Shown here piece by piece: positions 24,478 through 29,526 of a stretch of DNA of 29,526 nucleotides (position 1 is the first letter of the stretch; every line of letters starts with the position of its first letter). The stretch spans positions 2,550 through 32,075 of the forward strand of contig DOID01000145.1 in NCBI GenBank assembly GCA_003511465.1. Direction: 5' to 3'. The stretch comes from Bacillota bacterium (GTDB lineage: Bacteria; Bacillota; UBA4882; UBA10575). A program made the translations under genes and the position numbers. The notes under the pieces were generated by a model, which did not search any database, was not told the DNA's origin, and worked only from the letters and a program-made list of their open reading frames with translations.

Positions 24478-25134
24478 GTGAAAAAACAGATCGTGGTGAT
24501 TGGTTTAGGGCGCTTTGGTTTTAGCATTGCTTCGAACTTGGTCGCGTTAGGTCAGGAAGTACTGGCCGTAGATCAGAGTGAGCATCTGGTTAAACAGGCA
24601 GCGGCAGTAGTAACCCATGCAATTCAAGCTGATGCCACCGAGATTGATACATTACGTTCATTAGGAGTCCAAAATTTTGATGTGGGCATTGTCGCCATCG
24701 GCGAGGATGTGCAGGCTAATATCCTGGCGGCTTTGCTCCTTAAGGAACTGGGTATTCCTTATGTGATCGCTAAAGCCCGTGATGAGCTTCAAGCTAAGGT
24801 TTTAGAGAAGATCGGTGTGGACCGGGTAGTCTTTCCCGAATTGGAAATGGGTCGACGGGTGGCCTATAGTGTCCTCAGCAATAATTATTTGGACTATATA
24901 GATTTGGCGAAGGATTATCGTTTGGGAGAGTTGAAGCCACCACCAAGCTTTCACGGGAAAACATTACGACAATTGAATTTACGCAGTCGGCGCGGAGTTA
25001 CCGTGCTTTTATTAAAAAGGGCAGGGGAGGGCGAAATTATTGTTTCTCCTGATGGCGACAGCCCGATCTTACCCGGGGATACCATGGTGGTCTTGGGAAA
25101 AGATGAGGTTTTAAGCCGGTGGGATGAATTTTAA
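24478..25134 (+). CDS. ktrA: Potassium uptake regulatory subunit KtrA (RCK domain)
   Basis: KtrA forms a cytosolic ring that gates KtrB in response to nucleotides. The 218-aa protein has an N-terminal Rossmann/RCK fold with VIGLGRFG (Gly9, Gly11, Gly14) and an acidic residue in LAVDQSEH, then a C-terminal TrkA_C domain (about 135-218). GTG at 24478 is chosen because GAGGAGGTGT (24463-24472) then sits correctly and the protein begins MKKQIVVIGLG. An in-frame GTG at 24469 lies inside that ribosome site. An intrinsic terminator overlaps the stop codon. Confidence 0.94.
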   Translation: MKKQIVVIGLGRFGFSIASNLVALGQEVLAVDQSEHLVKQAAAVVTHAIQADATEIDTLRSLGVQNFDVGIVAIGEDVQANILAALLLKELGIPYVIAKARDELQAKVLEKIGVDRVVFPELEMGRRVAYSVLSNNYLDYIDLAKDYRLGELKPPPSFHGKTLRQLNLRSRRGVTVLLLKRAGEGEIIVSPDGDSPILPGDTMVVLGKDEVLSRWDEF

Positions 25135-25154
25135 ACGGGAAACCGTTTTTTTTT
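25133..25154 (+). terminator. Intrinsic terminator overlapping the ktrA stop
   Basis: AAACGG (25133-25138) pairs with CCGTTT (25143-25148) around a GAAA tetraloop, and a nine-T run covers 25146-25154. The left arm begins within the TAA stop codon of ktrA. Confidence 0.85.
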
Positions 25155-25203
25155 GCTTAAAAATGGATCTTTTGCGTAATAATAGTGGGGGAGGAGGTGG
25201 ATC

Positions 25204-25803
25204 ATGGCAAAGGTGATCTATTTGTTAGGTAATACCGGGTCGGGGAAGACAGAATTAATCCGGAGGACCCACGAGACCCTCGGTGGTCGACTGGCGATCA
25301 AGGCCGTTTATTATCAGCAAAATTCCTTGTATGATATGGAAAGATTGAAAGCAGCGGGGATTACGGCTGAAATGAGCAATGAGCCTTTTCGCGCTCCGCT
25401 CGCACCAGGGGATGAGCGGGAAGAACTATTGTTCTACGAATTCTCGGGTCGGACCGGTTATTCCTTGCCCAAAAATAATGATGACAGCTTCCGGGTCTTT
25501 GTTTTTAGCGTAACAGAAGGCGATGAGAAGCCCTTAAAATACCCTCGGTTGTTTAAAGAGGTGGAACTGGTTCTGCTCAATAAGGTGGATCTGTTACCGT
25601 TTACCGATTTTTCGGTGCGCCGTTTTCAAAATTGCCTCCGGACCGTTAATCCCACTGCCGCCACCATTAATCTTTCCTGCCGCAGCGGAGTGGGTTTGGA
25701 TCACTGGCGGAACTGGCTCCTTGAACTCTATGGTTATCATCATGTGGAGGAGAGTGGGATCATCCCGCAGCTGGATAATTTCCCCGGGCTCTCTTCTTTT
25801 TAA
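25204..25803 (+). CDS. HypB/UreG-type (SIMIBI) GTPase, diverged and orphan
   Basis: The 199-aa protein resembles the GTPase domain of HypB, which helps insert nickel into hydrogenase. G1 GNTGSGKT is at residues 9-16. The highly HypB-like stretch FVFSVTEGDEKPLKYPRLFKEVELVLLNKVDLLPFTDF includes G4 NKVD (126-129), and G5-like SCRSG is at 158-162. The middle differs: where HypB has ENVGNLVCP this protein has YEFSGRTGYSLP, and I see no Cys or His metal-site residues there and no N-terminal metal-binding tail. The ATG at 25204 has an excellent GGAGGAGGTGG site. No hyp or hydrogenase genes are near. The neighbour is a convergent CDF metal transporter. Metallochaperone activity is unproven. Confidence 0.75.
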   Translation: MAKVIYLLGNTGSGKTELIRRTHETLGGRLAIKAVYYQQNSLYDMERLKAAGITAEMSNEPFRAPLAPGDEREELLFYEFSGRTGYSLPKNNDDSFRVFVFSVTEGDEKPLKYPRLFKEVELVLLNKVDLLPFTDFSVRRFQNCLRTVNPTAATINLSCRSGVGLDHWRNWLLELYGYHHVEESGIIPQLDNFPGLSSF

Positions 25804-26720
25804 AAAAACTCCTGTGGTGATAAGCCGTATTTCTCTTCTGTTTCGATATTACCCTTGGGTTCAACATGAACAGCAACGTCATAGAGATTGTCGATTTTGT
25901 TACGCAATACTTGCTCAACTTCCACGGCCAGACGGTGTCCCTCGGCTACTGTAAGGGAGCCGTCCACCTCGATGTCCATATCGATCAGATAAAGATTAGA
26001 CAATTTCCGAATTCTGGTCCGGTGTGGATTAGAGACTTGTTCCACTTGGCTAACGGCGGCGAATACTTCTTGGTAGATGGAGGTGTCTTTGACGCCATCC
26101 ATCAATTCGGTATTGGCGTCAAGAAAGATATGAATCGCGGTTCGGACAATCCAGAGGCCAATCAGCATCGCCACGAGATGATCGATGAACGGAATCCGAA
26201 GCATGATCGTGAGGAGCGTGCCGAGGAGAACCCCCAAGGAAACAAAAATATCTGTTAACATATTCCGACCGTTGGCGATCAACATCGAACTTTCAGTTTG
26301 GCGTCCAACTTTAAACTGATAAAGGGCGAGGAGGAGCTTACCGATAATAGAGACCCCGCTGACGGCTACCGCCAAGAAGGATGGGAGACTACTCTGGGAG
26401 GCGGAGATTATTTTCAGCAGAGAAATGAAGAAAAGCTGAATTCCGGCAAAGAGAATTATAAAGGCAATGGTTAGGGTGGCAAGGGCTTCCGCCCGGTGGT
26501 GTCCATAGGGGTGTTGCTCATCCGGGGCTTTTGCCATAATCTTCAGGGCAAAAAAGATAATGACGAAACTTAAAACATCGGTCGCACTATCGATGCCGTC
26601 ACCGATTACGGCTAGACTTCCGGCGAGGAACCCCAAAATTCCTTTGGCTAATGCCAACAAAGCATTACCAATGATCCCCACACCGGAGGCGATTCGGATC
26701 TGCTTTAAACGTGGTTCCAT
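25800..26720 (-). CDS. Cation diffusion facilitator family transporter
   Basis: The 306-aa protein is a proton-coupled metal exporter with six membrane segments and a C-terminal cytosolic domain. Aligned by motif to E. coli YiiP/FieF, the transport site reads Asp44, Asp48, Asn153 and Asp157, so Asn replaces the His153 found in zinc/iron members. The second site, DEQHPYGHHRAE (Asp67, His70, His74), is kept. Lack of the His suggests a preference other than zinc, perhaps manganese, as in some Mn exporters with Asn/Asp sites. ATG at 26720 follows AGGGGGGT on the minus strand. An in-frame start at 26768 adds 16 unsupported residues. Its stop overlaps that of the HypB-like gene by 4 nt. Confidence 0.9.
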   Translation of the reverse strand: MEPRLKQIRIASGVGIIGNALLALAKGILGFLAGSLAVIGDGIDSATDVLSFVIIFFALKIMAKAPDEQHPYGHHRAEALATLTIAFIILFAGIQLFFISLLKIISASQSSLPSFLAVAVSGVSIIGKLLLALYQFKVGRQTESSMLIANGRNMLTDIFVSLGVLLGTLLTIMLRIPFIDHLVAMLIGLWIVRTAIHIFLDANTELMDGVKDTSIYQEVFAAVSQVEQVSNPHRTRIRKLSNLYLIDMDIEVDGSLTVAEGHRLAVEVEQVLRNKIDNLYDVAVHVEPKGNIETEEKYGLSPQEFF

Positions 26721-26914
26721 AGTGGTACCCCCCTGCTTTTCGACTGTATTGTTCTGGAGTCTATGCAATTTCTTAATATAATTAGTGAAAAAGGGGCAAA
26801 AACCTTGTTCAAAAAGGTTAAAGCTATATGGATAATGATAACGGGCGTCCTTTTCAATTATGGTTAAAAGAGGAAAGGGGAAAAAGCCATCCCTTAATCG
26901 GGTTTATTATGATC

Positions 26915-26953
26915 AAAGAAAGAACCCAGTCAACAGAACCGGGTTCTTTCTTT
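26915..26953. terminator. Strong hairpin, possible terminator or attenuator
   Basis: AAAGAAAGAACCC (26915-26927) is the exact reverse complement of GGGTTCTTTCTTT (26941-26953), with a 13-nt loop. The pyrimidine-rich right arm (TTCTTTCTTT) resembles an imperfect U-tract. It lies between divergent genes, so it does not end any annotated gene. It could end a short unannotated transcript or attenuate the synthetase. Confidence 0.55.
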
Positions 26954-27057
26954 CTGTGCCCTTTACACCTTGAGAAGAGGGCATTACTAGTTTGTGTAGA
27001 ACTTATCGGTTTATACAGCATTTTTAACTTTTTTCTAACGACCGCGCTGCCGCTTCG

Positions 27058-27066
27058 TGCTATAAT
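27058..27066 (+). promoter_or_regulatory. Extended -10 element before the glutamine synthetase gene
   Basis: TG, one base, then TATAAT (27061-27066) forms an extended -10. The -35 region is weak. A second similar element, TGCTATATT, lies at 27100-27108. Either could start transcription 40-80 nt before the gene. Confidence 0.45.
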
Positions 27067-27148
27067 TATAGATAATTTTTACTTTAAGAAAAGCACTTAT
27101 GCTATATTCTGGCTTGAAGTTACTTTTAATTTATAAGAAGGTGTGGAA

Positions 27149-29044
27149 ATGACAGCTGGGCTTTTATATTTTATCACTCCCGACCAATGCAATCCGGATA
27201 CACTGAAGAAACTGCTGATCCAACGGCCGGAGATCAAATTCGTTTCCATGGTCGGTGTGGACCTGGGGGGGAATGATACTGATGCCAAAATTCCCGTCTC
27301 CATTTTTCTCAAAGACATCGATAAGTTTTTGTGCGGGGAGATCCACACTGATGGTTCCAGTGTTGTCCTGCCGGGGATTGCCACTCTCAACGACGGTAAA
27401 GTCGATTTTGAGGCGGATACCTCGGTTAGTTGGTTTATCGATTATAATTACGAGCATCTTGACCCGAAAACTCAATTACCGGTCGGCACTTTGCGGATCC
27501 CTTCATTTCTAATCCATGGTGGCCAACGGATCGATTCCCGTTCCATATTGTGGCGGGCAGTGGAAAGGGTCAACCGGGAATTGATGAGCTTGTTTAAGCA
27601 GTATCCTCAATCCCTTCGGGAACTGGGAATTAAGCTCGAAGAGCTTAATTCAATCTATTTAACCTCAGCAACGGAGCTGGAGTTTTGGGTAAAAACACCG
27701 AATGAAAAAGCGGATATTGAACAACTCTCAGTTTCCCAGGTGTTAAGGGAACAGTACTGGAAGCGAACTAAAGGCGTAGTGCGGACAGCGTTAGAATACT
27801 CCCTGCTTTTACTGGAGGCCTATGGCTTGCAGCCGGAAATGGGCCATAAGGAAGTAGGCGGGGTAACGGCGCAGATTGGTAAAGACGGTGGTTTGACCCA
27901 CGTTATGGAGCAATTAGAGGTTACCTGGCGCTACAGCGATGCGTTGCAAACCGCTGATAACCAGCTATTGGCGCGGATGCTGATCAAAGAGGCTTTTCGT
28001 CGCCATGGCCTGGAAGTGACTTTTATGGCAAAACCCATGGAAAAAGTAGCCGGCAGTGGTGGCCACACCCATGTAGGGCTAGCGGCTAAGTTAAAAGACG
28101 GTTCTGTACGGAATTTATTTTTACCGGCCGATATCCAGCAGGATTTTCTGAGTCCGATCGGGTGGGGCGCCTTAATGGGGATCCTCAAAAACTATGAGGC
28201 GATCGGCGCTTTTATCAACGCGTCTAACGACGCTTTTAACAGGTTACGGCCAGGCTTTGAAGCTCCGGTTTGTATCGTAGCTTCCGTCGGACACAATGTG
28301 AACCTTCCTTCGCGGAACCGCACTGTTTTGGTGGGTTTAATCCGGGAACAAAACAACCCGGCTGCTACCCGTTTCGAGGTGCGCTCCCCGAACCCCCATT
28401 CCAACATTTATCTGTCTTTAGCTGCCCTTTACCAGGGGATGCTGGATGGGATTACATACGGGCTAGTACACGGGCGGACCAGCGCCGAACTGGAGCGGGA
28501 ATGTTCAAAAAAAGCGGGAGAAACCTTCGGCTATTTAGAAGCGGAGCGGGCTTATCGAAGTGAGGAAGATGTTTTTGAAGCTTATACTCAGGAGGAACGG
28601 GATCGTCTTTTTGGGGTTCCGCCGGCTACTGTCTGGGAGACGCTGGCCAATTTGGAGCAGTATGCGGAGAAAACAGCTGTTTTAACCAAAGAGGGCGTCT
28701 TTACGGAGCGGATTATTCAATCATATTCGTTGGCAATGCTAAACCAATGGATGACTGAACTATGTGACCGCATTCTTCCGGAAAACGCCGAGGTGATCAG
28801 GGGTTTAGTCGCAGAAACACAGATTGTCCACACAAAGCTCGATCAAAGCCGCTGGCAGCGCATTCATGAACTGCGCTTGAAGTTACTTAAAGACCGCACA
28901 GATTATACTTCTTTATTTACGCAATTACGGCGAGCGATCGTAACGCGCGATTATCCATTGGCTTCCTCTTTACAGCTGAAGATTGAAGCCGAGATGAAGT
29001 TACTCAAGCAGCTCTATACGGAATACAAAAAAAATCTGTTTTAG
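27149..29044 (+). CDS. Glutamine synthetase family protein, long divergent form
   Basis: The 631-aa protein carries glutamine synthetase catalytic-domain motifs: Glu176/Glu178 in ELEFW, GSGGHTHVG (302-310; canonical GxGxHxHxS with Ser missing), NRLRPGFEAP (Arg367) and RFEVRSPNP (Arg408, Arg412). The usual EVAPGQ region reads KEVGGVTAQIG. It is much longer than typical GSI (about 440-475 aa) and carries some 150 extra helical, charged residues at the C terminus ending in a lysine-rich KQLYTEYKKNLF. It could make glutamine or act as a gamma-glutamylamide ligase. ATG at 27149 follows AAGGTGT. The in-frame GTG at 27143 is inside that site. The gene stands alone; its stop overlaps the convergent NlpC/P60 stop by 4 nt. 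Confidence 0.85.
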   Translation: MTAGLLYFITPDQCNPDTLKKLLIQRPEIKFVSMVGVDLGGNDTDAKIPVSIFLKDIDKFLCGEIHTDGSSVVLPGIATLNDGKVDFEADTSVSWFIDYNYEHLDPKTQLPVGTLRIPSFLIHGGQRIDSRSILWRAVERVNRELMSLFKQYPQSLRELGIKLEELNSIYLTSATELEFWVKTPNEKADIEQLSVSQVLREQYWKRTKGVVRTALEYSLLLLEAYGLQPEMGHKEVGGVTAQIGKDGGLTHVMEQLEVTWRYSDALQTADNQLLARMLIKEAFRRHGLEVTFMAKPMEKVAGSGGHTHVGLAAKLKDGSVRNLFLPADIQQDFLSPIGWGALMGILKNYEAIGAFINASNDAFNRLRPGFEAPVCIVASVGHNVNLPSRNRTVLVGLIREQNNPAATRFEVRSPNPHSNIYLSLAALYQGMLDGITYGLVHGRTSAELERECSKKAGETFGYLEAERAYRSEEDVFEAYTQEERDRLFGVPPATVWETLANLEQYAEKTAVLTKEGVFTERIIQSYSLAMLNQWMTELCDRILPENAEVIRGLVAETQIVHTKLDQSRWQRIHELRLKLLKDRTDYTSLFTQLRRAIVTRDYPLASSLQLKIEAEMKLLKQLYTEYKKNLF

Positions 29045-29457
29045 ATTAAGCGCCGCGCCCCCCGTAAACGCCTTCTCCAGGCCGGATTTAGGTAGGTAAT
29101 ATGAACCTGCTGACCGATCATGACATGCAGAAATGAATGCGGGTCAATCATCACCCCGGCGTGGGTAATCGTGCCGCCGACCCGAAAGTAAACTAAATCC
29201 GCCGGTTCTAAGGATTCCTTTTTTAAATCAACTGCTCTGCCGACTTTGAGGAGGCCACGCAAAAGACGTTCAGGATCTTCTTGATACCAATTGGCTGTGT
29301 AAGCCAGACCATCACTGGTTGGGAGGGAAATCCCTAGCTCTTTGTAGAAAAAATGGGCTAACCCCAAACAGTCGAGACCGTTTTCGTCGCGGCCGCCATG
29401 CCGGTAGGGAATCCCCAGGAACTGTTGGGCGATCTCTGTGTATTTATGCTGTCCCAT
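29041..29457 (-). CDS. NlpC/P60 family cysteine peptidase, stand-alone
   Basis: NlpC/P60 domains usually cut peptidoglycan stem peptides between D-Glu and diaminopimelate. The 138-aa protein has the catalytic Cys in GLDCLGL, the His in ITHAGVMI and a third polar residue in HSFLH, giving a complete triad pattern. No signal peptide, membrane helix or cell-wall-binding repeats are present, so it is a bare catalytic domain, and a cytoplasmic role or unusual export is possible. ATG at 29457 has AAAGGAA about 9 nt upstream. The in-frame GTG at 29478 has none. Confidence 0.88.
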   Translation of the reverse strand: MGQHKYTEIAQQFLGIPYRHGGRDENGLDCLGLAHFFYKELGISLPTSDGLAYTANWYQEDPERLLRGLLKVGRAVDLKKESLEPADLVYFRVGGTITHAGVMIDPHSFLHVMIGQQVHITYLNPAWRRRLRGARRLI

Positions 29458-29492
29458 CCACCTTTTCCTTTCTTCCACTGATCTTATTCGTT

Positions 29493-29521
29493 ATAATATG
29501 TCGGTGGGGGGAGAGTGGGAA
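29493..29521 (-). promoter_or_regulatory. Putative promoter for the NlpC/P60 gene
   Basis: On the minus strand TTCCCA (29516-29521) and TATTAT (29493-29498) are separated by 17 nt, 36 nt before the ATG. Overlapping it, the plus strand has TATAAT at 29492-29497, which could serve a gene beyond the right edge. Confidence 0.45.
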
Positions 29522-29526
29522 CCACC

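Larger units (their letters stand above)
26721..27148. other. Divergent intergenic region
   Basis: This spacer separates the minus-strand CDF gene from the plus-strand glutamine synthetase gene. It contains a small stem (AACCTT/AAGGTT, 26801-26806/26814-26819), a TATAAT at 26777-26782 without a good -35, a strong 13-bp hairpin (26915-26953), a second short stem TGCCCT/AGGGCA (26957-26962/26978-26983), and two possible extended -10 elements close to the synthetase. A 102-codon plus-strand frame (26828-27136) runs straight through the hairpin and looks random. No gene is supported. Confidence 0.6.

Noticed and set aside
26828..27136. 102-codon plus-strand frame before the glutamine synthetase gene
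   Set aside because: It passes through a perfect hairpin and the candidate promoters, resembles nothing known and has irregular composition.

Overview
The window looks like chromosomal core DNA from a spore-forming, Gram-positive-type Bacillota (Clostridia-like or a deep-branching relative). The evidence is a spoIIM homologue, an S-box (SAM-I) riboswitch in front of metK, the Firmicutes gene order accD-accA-pfkA, the order rpmE-DUF1385-prfA-prmC, strong GGAGG-type ribosome binding sites and frequent TTG/GTG starts. Genus or species cannot be fixed from sequence reading alone. I see no phage, transposase, CRISPR array, rRNA or tRNA.

Layout: positions 1-278 hold inverted repeats and a short repetitive stretch but no recognised gene. 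A two-gene ABC exporter follows (279-2556). Next comes murI with its own promoter, then fhs and folD, which interconvert one-carbon tetrahydrofolates, and ppdK with a clear terminator (2645-9036). A second group is DUF3866, a NUDIX hydrolase, spoIIM and xerD (9135-12584), closed by a terminator. A structured gene-free stretch precedes rbgA (12893-13738), which converges on and overlaps a minus-strand UPF0104 membrane protein gene. A roughly 340-bp divergent spacer with a possible structured leader then leads into DUF2007-like, accD, accA and pfkA. The next unit is a sigma-A promoter, the SAM riboswitch and metK. It is followed by rpmE with its own promoter and terminator, then the DUF1385 gene, prfA-prmC (ATGA overlap) and ktrB-ktrA. 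The right end has a diverged HypB-like GTPase convergent with a cation diffusion facilitator, and a long, unusual glutamine synthetase-family protein convergent with a small NlpC/P60 peptidase.

How the genes work together: pfkA and ppdK are glycolytic, and pyk is not found next to pfkA. fhs and folD supply one-carbon units. accDA encode the carboxyltransferase half of acetyl-CoA carboxylase. metK makes SAM, which is the cofactor of PrmC; PrmC methylates the release factor encoded just upstream of it. RbgA, L31, RF1 and PrmC are translation functions. MurI, the NlpC/P60 enzyme, SpoIIM and XerD serve the envelope, sporulation and chromosome cycle.

Most of the window is ordinary housekeeping sequence. 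The parts most worth a second look are the orphan HypB-like GTPase that lacks the usual metal-binding Cys/His, the large divergent glutamine synthetase, the acc-operon leader with competing stems, the hairpin-rich spacer upstream of rbgA, and the stem over the spoIIM ribosome binding site. No obviously new multi-gene system is visible.
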